DNA of 64,000 bases from Ptiloglossa arizonensis (taxonomy: Eukaryota > Arthropoda > Insecta > Hymenoptera > Colletidae): NCBI RefSeq assembly GCF_051014685.1, contig NC_135055.1, positions 10,218,001 to 10,282,000 on the forward strand. The letters run 5' to 3'. A model generated the notes under the pieces. It searched no databases, had not been told where the DNA came from, and was given only the letters and a program-made list of their open reading frames with translations. Position numbers and translations under genes: made by a program. Positions 13,510 through 27,000 of this stretch are shown here, one piece after another (position 1 is the stretch's first letter; each line of letters starts with the position of its first letter).

Positions 13510-15800
13510 TTATTATTGTTCGCAAGGTTGTCTCAGTTTATTTCTCCATTGAAACGTTACTACGGTTCCTGTTACGCCACACTTTTTCATGTAACACTGG
13601 ATTAGCGTAAAGATTGTCTTCTCGACTTAGAGAATTAAAAATTGTTACGAATTTCGCGCGACAAACTCCGCAAAAAACGTGCAACTCTTTCACGAATTTA
13701 TTTAATCCGTGGTAAATTGACGCTGAGAAAGCTCGGAGAAAATTCGCTCCGAACTGTGTTTTGGAAGATTTTATTATAAGAACCGATGTAAATCCAGGAT
13801 TATTCTTCCCGACGGTTACTTTGAAACATTATAAATTTCAAACCATTCGAAGTATTGAGATTAGGATGAATAACGCAAAACCTTAATTCCGTTTCAGCGG
13901 ATGGAAAAATGATCGCAAAACTTTCATGAATGTCCACGCAAGAACGTTTTATCCATTCATAGCCAAAAAATTCTATTTGCAAGAGACTGGATGGATAATT
14001 ATCACGTGCGTAAGAGCCTTCTTTTCATTCTTTGGAAGGGAAATTGAATTTAAAAATATGCAATTTTCTAGCTAATGTTAAATATATAAATTGACTGCAC
14101 GTAATATCAATATTAGCGAATATCAATGAATTAAAATGCTAGAGTCTAGTTTAAAATCATTCGTTATTTTATCACTTTAATGAAAGATCAATGACCCTGC
14201 TATCTGTACTCTTTATTTACGAAACGATTTATTTAATATCGTTAAAATAACGATAAAATATCTATAAAAAATCATCGATGAAATAATTTATTTTACTTAT
14301 TATTTCATAAACATGCAGTATAAATAATCTAATTCATATTCTAAATACTTGCTTCGAGCCTTAATTAAACACTCTATACGGTTAGGCCTCTTATTAACTT
14401 GAGCATATATGTATTTTCAATATTTTAACTTTTCGATAAGCTTCACTTTTACTCCAATAGCAATTTTCACCGGGTAGCCTCAACAATTGTCTATAAATTA
14501 TTTATGGGATTCAGATTACGCGAAGACGATCAATGTCGTGTTAAAATCATCTTTTACTAGAACATAATTAAACATGAGACACTGAGCGAAAGTCCTTTCG
14601 TGCTAAATTCGGGTAATAATTAGGAAAATATTGACCCACGAACTTAAAGTCGCTTCAATTTCACCAGCGATCGTATTAATTTGGTCACGTTTTTGCATTT
14701 ATTGATTATAAATGCCAATATAAGCAACAATCTTTCTCGAGACGTGTATAATACAGTGATTTACAAATGACGACGTTTACGTCTTATCGTTTCTGCAATC
14801 GGCCATGCAAGTCAATGATGATTCCGGTTTAGTTGACAAAGGATGGAAGTTAAACCGTGCAATGGGGAAAAAAGTTCTTTTTTCGTAAGGAATAAGAAAT
14901 TGATATTTACATAGATGCTCTTGTAATCTGAAAATCTAATAATTGAACATTCCTCGAACTATTTTTAGACAACTAGTATCTCAAATTGTTAAGAGTTTTC
15001 TCATGTACACGACTGATTGTGACCACTAATTGCACAAGATTGTTTCAACAAGTTAAAAAGAAAAAGCAACTTGTCTGGAACAGGATGTACTGGTGTAATG
15101 GAATTTAGGTCAGCCTTGTTTCAAACTGTGTTCTAACCCGCTTTCGCGGATGTCCCCACAGTTTTCCGATCCTCTATCCTCGCAGAATTACATTACAGTT
15201 TTCAATCTAACCAAAGGGGAGAAACTCTTCATAGCGCGTTTATACATAGCTAGCAAAACAAGTTAATGAATCACGATCGATCTTTGGTATTGATATTGGT
15301 GCCAAGAGCACGTGTGCGAAAACATTTTATTAGTTTATCACTTGGGGAGTACAATAGAGCATAACGATCTTTATGCTTTATTTTTTCTAGCGTTACAACC
15401 TTTAATTACAGTTGATAAACGTTTTCTTTATATTCCTCGCTTATCCAATAATTACTTTAATTTATGATTATTCATACCTACGTTATAACTAAAGTATTTT
15501 GCCATGTATTCCTTAAATGTTAAAAGCAATACGTTAAAAGTTATTCCGAATTGCTTCAATTTGATTAGTATAGGTCAGTAAGGCTTCATAAGAAAGTAAT
15601 GTTTCGCCTATCACTCGTATAACTACTCGACGTTACAAACACATGATATTTCTAGAATTTAACAAACGCAAGCAACCCTCAAAACTTCCCATTTTACGCC
15701 TACAAAATCTCATTATCTAAATATACATCCAAAGGTCAGCTTCTACGAAAAAAAGAATCATCGAAGGGTTACCAAAAAGGTTTGACCCGTTAAGTTTCCC
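13510..15800. other. Non-coding stretch
   Basis: I see no gene, transposon coding block or RNA gene here. Frames are short and AT-biased. Confidence 0.45.
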
Positions 15801-15859
15801 ACTATTTCTATGTGTATTGCTTTTGTGGCAAAGCACACGAAGATTGCGAAATATACCTC

Positions 15860-17210
15860 GATTTTACCTCGGTTTCGGTGTGTTTTCTCCTTTATGAATA
15901 CCGTGGCGCAGAAGTCGACCTCTACTCGCAAGAATGGCCCGAGTTTACACGCGCGTTTGGCAGATCGTTCATTTGCCAGATAAGTGTCGGCTGTTTCGCC
16001 TGGTAACGCGTGATCGTATAATCTTACGAACTAGGCCCTTTCCGCTCGGTATCCAAAATCTTCAGTGGATCGCATTTAGCGTAGCTTGCGTGCCCCTCGT
16101 GGAAATGCTTTACATGTTGCTCGCGGACAATGCTTTCGGTCACGTTGTGCTGCTTATCGAGCTCGAGGTGCTTATCGTACTTCTAGTCTTCCAAACATTC
16201 AATAAACACCTCGCGATTAGCTGCCCACCGCCGAGTATGGTATCCGTCCTTTTTACACAGTTGCATTAACCTGTCACCGGTTTCGTCCTACGTTTGAGAG
16301 CCTGTCGAAAGGTCGTCCGTACAGAAGTCTCCGCGAAGCACCTTCGCTGCTCGTGGAAACCCCATACTCTCGTCGTCCACAAGCTGACGAAGCGTTCGCG
16401 TTTCGAGATGAATGTGCCGTCGAAGCTCTCTACGTTAACGTCTTCAAAGTATACGTTTCCATTGGTTGTGGTGGCCCGATGCGTCATAAAATTTTTTCCC
16501 AGATTCGATTCGCGGGACGTATCAAGACTTAGAGATGGATTTCTTCTATATCCGCTATGAACACGTACAAACGTGATCGAGAACGAATCAGTAACGTGTA
16601 GAATTCAAGCTGAATTATCGAACCCATTAGTATCGGTGCTGTTCAACAAGGTCGATATTTTTACCAACGCGTCGAAAACTACCGGAAATTGAATCGTTAG
16701 ATGGTTATATTCTTCTCAGGGGAAGAGACCTGTCTTCTCGTGAAGGACAGTTGCGAGAAACGATCGGCTAGGAGGGCTTCTCACGATCCGCTTCACGGTC
16801 ATCCAGTTTCTCTCGCTACCGAGCATGACCCTCGCAATGCCCGGCAACAAGAGGTGCCCCTAATTATCTCCCACCCTCCTCAAGGACACGACGCTCACCC
16901 GTCCAGGCCGAGCACACCTCCAGGGTGTACTGCACCGTATCTTGGTCACTGGAGCAATGCTAGTAACGTGTCGTCGCTTCCTTTCCTGTACAGGTACTGT
17001 CCGAAACAATCGTGTTCTTGCAACCGAAGCAACCGAATTCTCTGCCGGCCCACTCTGACGGGAGGCCCGAAAGTCCACGAGCCAATAGTGGGCCGAACCA
17101 ATCGCTGCTGCCACTGCAACAACACGAACTACTGGGCCTGGCGCTTAAAAGCTTCAATCTCGTGTCCTATCAGGACTTACCCCAGGGATTATGACTCAAT
17201 CTAATGAAAT
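15860..17210. other. GC/CpG-richer island with broken open frames; possible exon or pseudogene
   Basis: Base composition changes sharply compared with the AT-rich flanks, and CpG dinucleotides are frequent. On the minus strand a frame with no stop runs from about 16,600 to 16,266 (containing NGNVYFEDVNVESFDG) and a second, broken one continues to about 15,830 (containing KHFHEGHASYAKC). On the plus strand a strong 3' splice-site-like tract (TTCCTTTCCTGTACAG) ends at 16,994 and is followed by an open frame of 66 codons with a stop near 17,194. I do not recognise any of these proteins. Possibilities are a decayed gene, the terminal exon of a gene with long introns, or an unmethylated CpG-rich regulatory island. 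Confidence 0.35.
16995..17194 (+). CDS. Possible terminal coding exon, unidentified
   Basis: A polypyrimidine tract ending CTGTACAG at 16,994 precedes an open frame starting VLSETIVFLQPKQPN and ending VSYQDLPQGL before a TGA at about 17,192-17,194. The composition (Pro, Gln and Leu rich, no low-complexity repeats) and the GC content look exon-like. I found no upstream exon with a matching donor and phase within the island: the only candidate donor close by would give an intron of about 33 nt. The product is not recognised, and the exon could equally be spurious. Confidence 0.25.
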
Positions 17211-17329
17211 ATCTAAAATTTTTGGAGTTGAAATTTTTATACATGTCGGGATAGTTAATATTAAAACTAAACATTTTAAACAATTAATTAATTGTTCCTG
17301 GCTAACCGTCTGATGGTAACGTTGGAATT

Positions 17330-18240
17330 ACAGGTATCCAGATTGAATCGTGTTCATGATGCTACCACTGGTAATGTCCAAGTTCGATGATTCTTCTTCC
17401 AAAATGAAGATAATCAAATTATGCGCTCTCCTAATTCTAACTGCAATTTCTTCAATAATACTGTCTTCAAAATTATTAATTAGGAACTCAAGATTGTTAG
17501 TTCCAGTATTGATATCCGTTAACTCTGATGCTAATGTTACTAAGAGTGCTACTAGTAACTTCAATGCTAGAATAAAAGACTTTAAGATCGTTTTTAATCG
17601 TTTTTAATTTAGATTCAAACGTTTCACTAATTTCATCTAAGAGAGACTTATCAATAGCAACTGTAGGAGATGACGATGTAGCAGAGGTAGCCAACTCGCT
17701 ACAATCAAGAAGCCTGCCTTGTAACCATGGATATGAGCAACGGCTCAAACATGTCGATCCCGGTTGCGATATAATCCCGCAAGATGAACATGTGACAGGA
17801 TTAGCAACAGGAATAGAGCAGCCTTTACATAGATTCTTCTTAGTAGGTGCCATATCGAAACTGTAGACAGATTAATGGTAGTCACTGATAAGCACGTAGA
17901 TAAACACACACAAGACAAGCAACATACGCTGACAACAATATGAAAATCACTGAGCCTAAGAGTTCACACCAAAGGCACAAACACAACAAGTGCTCGATGT
18001 TGATACATCGTGAGCCGGATAACAATAGGCAAAGTTAATAAGAAGAAGAAGAAATTAAAGAATTAAATACATAAAAGACAGATTGCCACTTGAGTAAGAC
18101 ACAAATTTAAATCATTCAAAGATGGTTAACACGATAATACAGTAATTTGTTAACAAATGACAAAGATAATTGCTAATTAACAAAACTGCATTCGAGCAAT
18201 AGTTAATACGACTGCACTTCGCTTCGACTCGCATACGCGA
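17330..18240 (-). mobile_element. LINE 5' end: 5' UTR plus ORF1 fragment
   Basis: The minus-strand ATG at 17,853 opens a frame starting MAPTKKNLCKGC, then PVTCSSCGIIS and CLSRCSYPW. This Cys-rich N-terminus is typical of ORF1 proteins of Jockey/R1-type LINEs in Hymenoptera. It is followed by a coiled-coil-like stretch (SLLDEISETFESKLKTIKND). Near 17,560 the frame shifts, and the adjacent frame continues the same protein (ELTDINTGTNNLEFLI, then VRIRRAHNLIIFILEE, matching the start of the ORF1 RNA-recognition fold). The sequence from 17,854 to about 18,240 is then the 5' UTR. ORF2 is absent; the element is truncated at its 3' side near 17,300. Confidence 0.7.
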
Positions 18241-18244
18241 TTTA

Positions 18245-21200
18245 GTTATAATTATATTTATATATAACTTCTATATTTACTCAAGTAAAATTTTACTAAT
18301 TCTATTATTATAATTTATTTCGTTCAAATTGAAAATTATTATCTTTTGAATAATTATTTTTTACATCTTATTATAAATTATTAAATTTTCCATTCCATAA
18401 ACAAATTTTATGAATATATTATATACAGTGTTTCTAAACTAGTAGTACAATTCGAAAGAGAGTGATTCTACATGAAAAAATAAATCGAAAATAAAAAGTA
18501 ATATTTTGTTACGAGAAAATCGACTTTGAATATTTACCGTTTACTCGTGCATCGAATCTCGATACAAGTCATATGTTATTTATAGATAGCAGTAACATCA
18601 TTCGTAATATTGAATTTTTATCAATATGATAAATACATCAATGCAAGAATCGTATCCACATATTCTCAATTCATATACTACTACTATATCTAACCATTGC
18701 GAGCAATCAACAGGAACTGTTATTCAAAACTGAGTATAACAACATACTAAGCCCCCTCCATTTTCTAAGAGTCCACAAAGAAATTACACTACAAATCAAT
18801 GATTCACGTTAGTCTCTATAAACATACAAAATGTCAACAAAATTTGCATTAGAATTATCGTTAATGGAAAATTAATACGGTTTTTTCATACTTTAACAAA
18901 TCGCGTCGCTATAATTCAAAGGAGTTCCAGACGTGCACCATAACTCAGCGAAACAGCAAAGTTAAATTAATCCCTTCTGTCCTGGAATGCCCAGCAAGCG
19001 TATTGTGCGTAAATCTCGTAGTCGCAATTATTAAACGTATTCACCGAACGTTCATTGACGTTCATCGCATGCAGCATATCGATTGACCAAGTACTTTACT
19101 AGAAGACGATCGAGTTTAATCGTTCGAACTCTCTCTGTCTTCGATAAAACTGTTACTGAAACATGATATTTTCACTAACGTTAAATTTCAAACTATCCGA
19201 ATTTTTCTCGCTAATAAAGAAATCAGTTTTATCGAAATGCGAGTGATCCGAGCCTGGTTGAATTGTTCGAACGGAGAACATTTTTCAAGTAACTTTTAAT
19301 ATCGTTTCCATAAATAATTATAGAGGCTTTGGTAAAGTTTCGATGTGAAACGATTTACTGGCATCAATTTGATAGCACTCGGCCACTGAGATGTATCAAA
19401 CTGAACTGTTTCATACAGGCGTCGAATCGTATCGCGTGCTACAATACACGACGCAATGGTAGGCGTTGCGCTTCCGGAACATGCAAAATCAATTTCCGTA
19501 CCGTAAATAGGCTCCGGACACTTCAATCTATTATAAAATACCTAGTTATACCGGACGACCTATTTAAATACGAACTTTGTACGATGCAACAGAGTGGAAA
19601 GAACAAATGTTCGACGCTCTTTGGTATTTTTTTTTACATTACCCGCGTCACAATTATCCCGGTTTGTTAAGATAAAGCAATACCGAAACGATTAGCGGGA
19701 GGAAATTTATACGAACCATATCGGGTTTTTACATTCGTGTAAAAATGATGCTTCGCGTATTCCCAGATGCGTTTGATTTTATTCTACTTACTCTTCGATG
19801 ATATTTTACAACCATTTAAACATCCATTTAAACGGTTACAATATTTACATAATTGTGTATCGATTTTGTAATAATCTGCGTAAAGTGTACTTTAAATGGT
19901 AAATAATAATAATAGATGCAATTGAACAGAAAATTCCATTCGAATAATCATACGAAATGTAATAATGTAATATCGTGTAATATACAGTATAATAAGGTAT
20001 TTAACCGATTCCATTATGAAAATTCGAAACGACTTTAAAACTTTCGCGATTAATAATTGACGAAAATTTGATTCATCCGTCATGATTTCTCTTCCAAATC
20101 AAAGAACGTCTTTAAATATTTACCGGTGTAAAATAATTACAGTAATTAAATCTATACCTTTAAATCGGACATATTGTATATTCTACAATACTTTCCGAGA
20201 TCAGAGAATGTAACAATTTCCGCAGTATTAAAACTCAAAGAGAACTTCGAGTTTCGTTAAATAACAAAATATGAGGATTCATTGGTTTTCGAATTGACGA
20301 GATTAGGTTCATTTTTCAAATAGTTAAAAATAATCCAAATTGGATCATGAGTTTGGACTCATTTTCTTTGAAGAAATATCACCAATGACACTGTCAGGAA
20401 ACAATTGTAAAAAATACAAAAATGTTAAGTTTCATCGAAAGATAAAATTCGTCGACGCACTTGTCAACCTCTTGCGCCATAAAACCATAAACAATGGTAG
20501 GGATGATTACTCCGTGTCAAAAATCAAAGGACAAAATTCTGCCTTGAATATTGTTATATATACTACACATAATACAGTAGTCATTCTTTTCAAAAAATTA
20601 CCCCTAGCTATACGTCAGGTCGGGTATTTCTGGGACTATCCTCGTATCAATAGCCACAACGCTGCAGCTGTTCGGTGACTTCTTTAGAGTCTCTTTTGCA
20701 TCAATTATTCAGCATCTGTAGCCGCCTTAACTTCAAACTGAAGTAGGTTTTTCCGCATTTCCCGCAAATCCAGTTGATCTAACATGTTTTGAATCTCCGC
20801 CAACAGTCTCGCATACGCCATACTGTGTGATTTATACTCGAATTGAAAGAAAATTCAAAAAGTAACGTAAGTGAATTTTCTGTGAAAAACATCTTAGGGC
20901 TATAATGACAGCAAAAGGAAGGTCAACTTCATACCAATCGTTTGATTAGTTCAATTAATGTTGCTATTAATCAATGTTAAATATACAGTTCGAATATCTG
21001 CTTTTGTGACCTACAATATGCTATTAAATCTAATAAAGTCTTTCTAACTCGAATGTGTTATTTGATTTCAATGAAATTTATATGTTATCCTCACATATTT
21101 CCCATACGCGATATGTACGACAATCTCAAAATATTTACTATACTGTACGGTTTGTGTTAATTTCAATTAGGAATATGTCACAGTTCGAATACTTTCGTAA

Positions 21201-21340
21201 ACCTGTCTAGATACAAATCCAATAAAAATATTTTCCTTTAAACAAATAAGAAATATTTTTTACACGATACGAAGGTCTTTATCAATTAGTACCTACATTA
21301 GTACTGTGATTAAAGTTTTTTAATATCTTGTACAATCAAT
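18245..21340. other. Non-coding stretch with unassigned small open frames
   Basis: Two minus-strand frames look more protein-like than background but are unassigned: about 19,296-19,526 (76 codons, begins MKCPEPIYGTEIDFACS) and a 38-codon frame from the ATG at about 20,822 down to about 20,706 (begins MAYARLLAEIQNMLDQ, predicted helical). Neither has a recognised homologue or clear splice sites. The rest is AT-rich with nothing recognisable. Confidence 0.35.
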
Positions 21341-21345
21341 TTTAA

Positions 21346-21990
21346 CTAAATTACAGCTTGTAATTGTCTCTGCATGGATTCTGTCAAGCATTCAGTGTAC
21401 CATTTTTGTGTACTATTTAGATTGTAACATGTACTTAATTTTTGCTGGTTTGAAATTAAACCTTTTTTCAATTATTTGGTTTAATCCTTCCCACAGATAC
21501 TCAATTGGATCGATATATAAGGACTGAGGAGATGTGGCTATTATGTGAAAAATATTAAAAATGAGCTATTGCTAAATTAGATGAAACTTGTATTTGGGGT
21601 TGTTATCCTGATCAAAATTAACATTCTCAAAAATTCTAAACATATCAATACAGACTTTTAAATTATTTTTCAGAATATTTAAATAAACAAATTTGTTCGT
21701 AATTCTATTAATTACATGTAAATTGCCTGTTTGCTTGGCACTCACCCATATCATTATGGAACCACCACCTTTAATGCTAAATTGTAGATATGTTCTTTAT
21801 TAAATTCTGTTCTCGTTTTTATACTTTCTGCTTCCCATCGGATCCGAAAACATTATATTTGCTTATATTTAAAAATATTGTCTTCTTCTAAAATGAAGCT
21901 AGTCTTTTTATATAATCTTTTCACAAATTGCAACCATTTTTTCCATTGGTTTATTCTTTAAAAATAAATACAAAACAAAAAACTACAAAT
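21346..21990 (-). mobile_element. Degenerate Tc1-type transposase
   Basis: Reading the minus strand from about 21,990, I see KGGGSIMIWVSAKQTGNLHV (about 21,770-21,700), ITNKFVYLNILKNNLK, then NVNFDQDNNPK (second catalytic Asp block, about 21,605), and after stops YIDPIEYLWEGLNQIIEKRF (third catalytic block, D/E type, about 21,510-21,450). This is the order and wording of the Tc1 DD34E transposase. Several stops and at least one frameshift break the frame, and the N-terminal DNA-binding half is not visible. It is a dead copy and belongs to a different Tc1 lineage from the element at 6.0-6.9 kb. Confidence 0.75.
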
Positions 21991-22833
21991 CTATATTCTT
22001 GAGAAATGTACAAAATACAAAATAAATATTAAAATAAATCTTATGTTTACAGTGTGCAACATTGTCGTAAATTCGACCAAAAGGACAAAACTTATATTAC
22101 TGACTCAGTTTGGAAAAATTTAACAAATCTGGTTTATTATTTTTAAAATATTGTATTATTTGCATTCAATATTCTTACAAATACTTAGTAAAATTACTTG
22201 AATAAGAAATACTATTACCCACCAATGACAGACAAAGTTTTTACTGTTATCTTTCGTAAAACTTTCCCTGAAGGTATAACATAAAAACTTGATACAACAT
22301 TTAACAAAAAAAAAGGAAAAAATTACTGAAATCTAAATAAATATCTGCCCATCTATCTATAATTGTATGAAAATGCAGAATTACTTATATTAAGAGACAA
22401 AGTAAAAATTTTAAATACACTTAACTTTATTCCTTTAAGTATTAAGTAATTTGAAAAGCTAATATTTTGTTAATAAAGTATATAAACATCAAAAATATGA
22501 ACATCTCCTATTTAGTTGTACTTCTCTCTTTATTATCTATTGTTATTCTTACATTTATTCCAAGATTAAGTATGGTACAAAAAGTGATGCAAAAATAGTT
22601 TTATATATGAAATGTGATAAGATAAAACTTACATATTTCTCAATAAAGATATTTTATATACTTGAAAAATATTTGCTTCTGAAAATAATTTCGTTATCAC
22701 AGCAATAAACTATATTTGTTATAAGATTAAATTTCTCTTATGAGAACAAGAAAGCATTATTAATACAGACTTATTGTTAGTTATAAAATTTTACAGTTGT
22801 AATAATATACTACCAAATATTTTTGTGCTTTAA

Positions 22834-23869
22834 GGGGGCGACACCAATTTGAGACATAAAAAAATGGATAAAGTTTGCGAATTTTTTCTAAGTAATTACT
22901 AAATGAAAAATATAGTCTTTTTTAAAAAATATAAATATAACTTTCAGATTTGCTATTCCCAAAACCTCTTCCGGTGAAACATTGTTCTTTTTACAGCTTT
23001 ACTTAATCGTCACTTATCCGTTTGACAGTAATCACAATTGATAGAACTAAACTCATTAATTGCATCATTAGCAAGATATTGTTGTAGCCGTCATTAAAAA
23101 TATTAGTAGCTGTGAATGCTGCAATGTCAACTATATTTTTTCTACTGAACATTATTTTAGGAGCTATTGTCTAAATAATTAAGCTTAAACTCTCGTTGTT
23201 GTTTTGTATAAAACCATCTTCACATCTTTGTAATAACTCATCTGTGCTGAGGTCCTCATAAATTGGACAAATCGTGTCCTGGATAATTTATGGCAGAGGA
23301 TTTTTATACATAATTTTCCAAACCATTTGTTACTTCTGCCACCTACCAAGAGAATTTTTATCTGACGAAATTTTGTGAAAAACACTCCATATTACTTTCT
23401 TCATTGCCTCCTTGCAATGGAAATTTCGTCGAAGATCATAATATATTGTTAATTCATTTATTAACTTATCAGTCAAAATTTCAATCTCTTCCAGATGGTT
23501 CCAAACACTTGCCATTTCCACCCCATTTGCAAATTACTCAACTAGCCACAATTTTCGACCACATTCAGAGTTTATTGCACTCTACATACGATATAAGAAA
23601 CTTGAATTATAATCAATTGAACTCTTTTCCTATGAATAATAAAAAATTGCCTTGAAAGAATGTTTCCATTTCATCCAGTCAGTGATACGTAGCGCATGGT
23701 CCATGAGAAATTTTTGCGTGACACAACCTGTCCAATTATTTATCGTTGCAATTTTGCTAAATGTTTGAATTTCAAAATACCTTTTTCATATAACATTCTA
23801 CACACTTCAAACTTTAAGAAATTAAAAAAAAATTGAATTTTTTTGACTCGTTAGAGTGGTGTCTCCCCC
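22834..23869 (-). mobile_element. Mutator-like (Kolobok-type?) DNA transposon remnant with terminal inverted repeats
   Basis: The left end GGGGGCGACACC (22,834-22,845) and right end GGTGTCTCCCCC (23,858-23,869) are inverted repeats, matching with one mismatch and extending imperfectly further in. TTAA precedes the left end and GTAA follows the right, suggesting a TTAA target site with one mutation. Minus-strand frames give pieces that I recognise from a transposase family widespread in arthropods and annotated as Mutator-like: LTDKLINELTIYYDL (about 23,478-23,434), EAMKKVIWSVFHKISSDKN (about 23,400), PIYEDLSTDELLQRC (about 23,260), SRKNIVDIAAF and NIFNDGYNNILLMM (about 23,140-23,060). Frameshifts interrupt it. 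About 1 kb is much shorter than a complete element, so the N-terminal part is deleted. Superfamily assignment is from memory of motif wording and the TTAA flank. Confidence 0.65.
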
Positions 23870-23993
23870 GTAAATGCCAATACTAGTTCTTCCAAATATG
23901 TAGAAAGTGTCAAAATTACGATTTAACATTAAATAAATTAGTCATTAAATAATTCTTTCTTTCATAAAAATTATATGATAAAAATTTCTCTAA

Positions 23994-24021
23994 TTATATA
24001 TATACATATACATATATACAT

Positions 24022-24064
<43 letters not shown>

Positions 24065-24080
24065 CATATATATATATATT
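23994..24080. repeat. TA/TACA microsatellite
   Basis: A run of ATATAC and ATAC units just downstream of the SLC12A9 stop codon, within its probable 3' UTR or terminator region. Confidence 0.9.
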
Positions 24081-24083
24081 TGT

Positions 24084-27000
24084 TTACAGTGTTGTTGATG
24101 TAACAGCACTAACACCATGCACTAATACTATAGGTGGTAAATCTGCTGTCAATTCCGTTAACAATTGAAGATATTGACGATACATCACATTTTCATTCCA
24201 ACTATTTGATACTGGTGGTGCAGGCAAATAAATGAATGCTGTTGCAGTTTGAGAAGAATGTTGTCTAATTAATTGATTCACACTAAAATGAAATTAATAT
24301 ATTAAAAATTCAAATACTTTTGTAAAAAACTATTACTTAAAACTTCTTTTATTAAACAAATGTATGCCTGTGATAAAATATTTACCTCAAAATATAAGCA
24401 CGTGACACATTGCTTAAGACGTCGTCGTTGTTTTCAGTGCCTGATTCATATTGAGTTTCCATTCTTGATTCAATAAGAGATCTACCCTTTAATCCACGTA
24501 CTTGTGTTCCCCAATTAGGGATTTTCTTAATGGATGCAGATATTCTCAGCATGTTTAATAATTTCCTTATTCGATGTTCATTAGAAATTCTTGGACATTC
24601 GCTAATTGAATTTTGTGAATCTAAAATACTTAAATTTGCACTGCTGTCTGAAATTTCACAGTGGAATACTCTGAGATGTAAATTTTTCCATACGGGCACC
24701 ATATTGATGATACATGCAAGTTGAAGCATAAATAATGATATTGTATCAAATGGATCTTGATCCGTTGGTTGAAAAAAGTTTACTGGCCATACATCTATAT
24801 ACTTTAAGTTAGAGTTCCTACAATTTGAATTATTTATAGTAAAAAATAATACAGTATTTCTTCCTTAAGAGCAGTCAATTCAGTACTGGCACTTCATTTT
24901 TGCCGAAGGTCAAAAGGAGATATGATATGAGACAGACAAAAAATGAAGTATCAGACGTCCGAAAGATGAAATCGGTACTGTTTCTTGCTCGTTCTCAGTT
25001 CCTCTAACTCGTTTTCATTCCATCTCCCTCTCACCTTCGCAAAAAAGAAGTGGATCAAGAATGATGGAACGATCGCCCAACTCTCCATGTATAAATCAAA
25101 CTCCGCTCTCAACGAAAAAATACTGTACAACGTTACACATAAATAATGAGATTAATTGCATACTTACTTTGTAATTTGTAATTTATTTAATATATGAAAA
25201 TTTCTGCATAAGCATAAATTTTTTTTCATCTTTAAAACATCTGAGCACATTCCTACATATTGAACTGGATCTAAATTCTTTTCTGCATTTGTTTGTCTCA
25301 ATGGAAATACAGTACTATTTGGAAATGTTGTAACATTTTCAAACATGTGTGTTGCATATTGGGAATTAGTGAAAAAGTCTATTTGTTCTTCCCCATCATA
25401 GAAACCAAGAACAATTGTATTTGGTTTCATTGCTCCCATTCCAGATATTCTTATTAAATGATGTAGTCCTTCGCGTACAGTTTTTGTAACTGTCAATTCA
25501 ACAAATGCTTTTACTTTCATGTGATCAATTAAACTCAACCAATGAGGATATTCTTCTATAGTGGGATCTATATTTTGACCCAAAAATTCTCCAACTTTTA
25601 CATGCCCAATTACATAAAGTCCTCCTTTTTTCAAATCGTTTACAAAATCTATAAGTGGACATGCTGATCGTGGAGAGGCGACCATTAAGAGCATTTGCGG
25701 CCGCCAAAATTTCACATGGTCTTTACGCGAATCTAACATTAATAAATACTTTCTGACTTGATGGAATATGAGTGCTTGTGATATGCTTCCCCAAGCAGCA
25801 TTTTTACTCGGAGAAAATAAATGCAACACAATGATTAATATTAAGCACAATATTATACTACTGGAAGCATAGATACTATTTATGACAAACATCATTATTA
25901 GTGTTCCAAGAAGTCCAACTGTTGCAGTATGCCATGTAAAATAATTAAATGTTGGCCTGTATATAAAATTATTTCAAATAATTTGCATTAAAATTTTTAA
26001 TTTCAATATTTCAAATAACATAAATTCAAATTAAAAAGTACCTAAAGTTTGGAGCACTTGCAAGTTCAAGTCCAAGGCAGGCCAAGTTGGTAGCCAAGTA
26101 ACTTAACAGAAACAATACTGAATTAATCTGAGCAATAGTGTTTAACGAACCTATAAGTAAAATTATTTGAACCAAAGTCCATGAAGTTAAAACTGCAGCA
26201 ACTGGATTTCCTTTCCATGTTCCTTGTGTTATAAAATTCAGTCCAGATCCTGTAAATATTGAAAATGCAGAGATTAGACCAAATTACTAGGTACCACAAA
26301 AATGTACAAAAATCATTGTAATTTACCAAACACATTATCCTTTGCTAATGCTTCTAAAACTCTACTTGATCCTATTAAATTACTTAAACCAGCACTAAAT
26401 GATGCTGTTAATATACCAACTGCTACAAATGGTGGCCAAATATTAATTGGCATCATATAGATAAAATTATTTTGTAACAAGAACCGACTTGTAGTTGCAG
26501 CTGTAAGTATAGATAAGAGAATATAACATATGAATGTAAATAATACTGCTGATAAAGTTCCACGCGGAATGTTTCTTGCTGGATTTTTCAATTCACCTAA
26601 AAAAAGCATTAAATATTTAATTCTGAAAATACAAATAAAATATAAGATAATAAATTATCTAGGCAATTACCACTCATATTAGCTCCAGCCATTATACCAG
26701 TTACGCCGCTAAATAACACCCCAAAAACACTTGCAAAATCAGTCATTATCCCATCACTTGAATAGTCACGACTATAATTTGAATAAAGATTACTTATGAG
26801 AGTAGATGACAACAATCCTGTATAAGTGCCATTAACATGTTCAGTTACATTTTGAACTAGATGATTTGCATCTGGAATTGGTATCTGCAATAAAAGAAGC
26901 AGTGCTTATAAACCTCCATAAGCAATTAACAATCATACTTTTTAAATAAAAGTAAATAAACTTTGATTAATATATGTAATTACCTCCATATACCCTTGAA

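Noticed and set aside
19296..19526. 76-codon minus frame that looks protein-like
   Set aside because: No recognised family and no clear splice partners; kept only as a note in the region entry.
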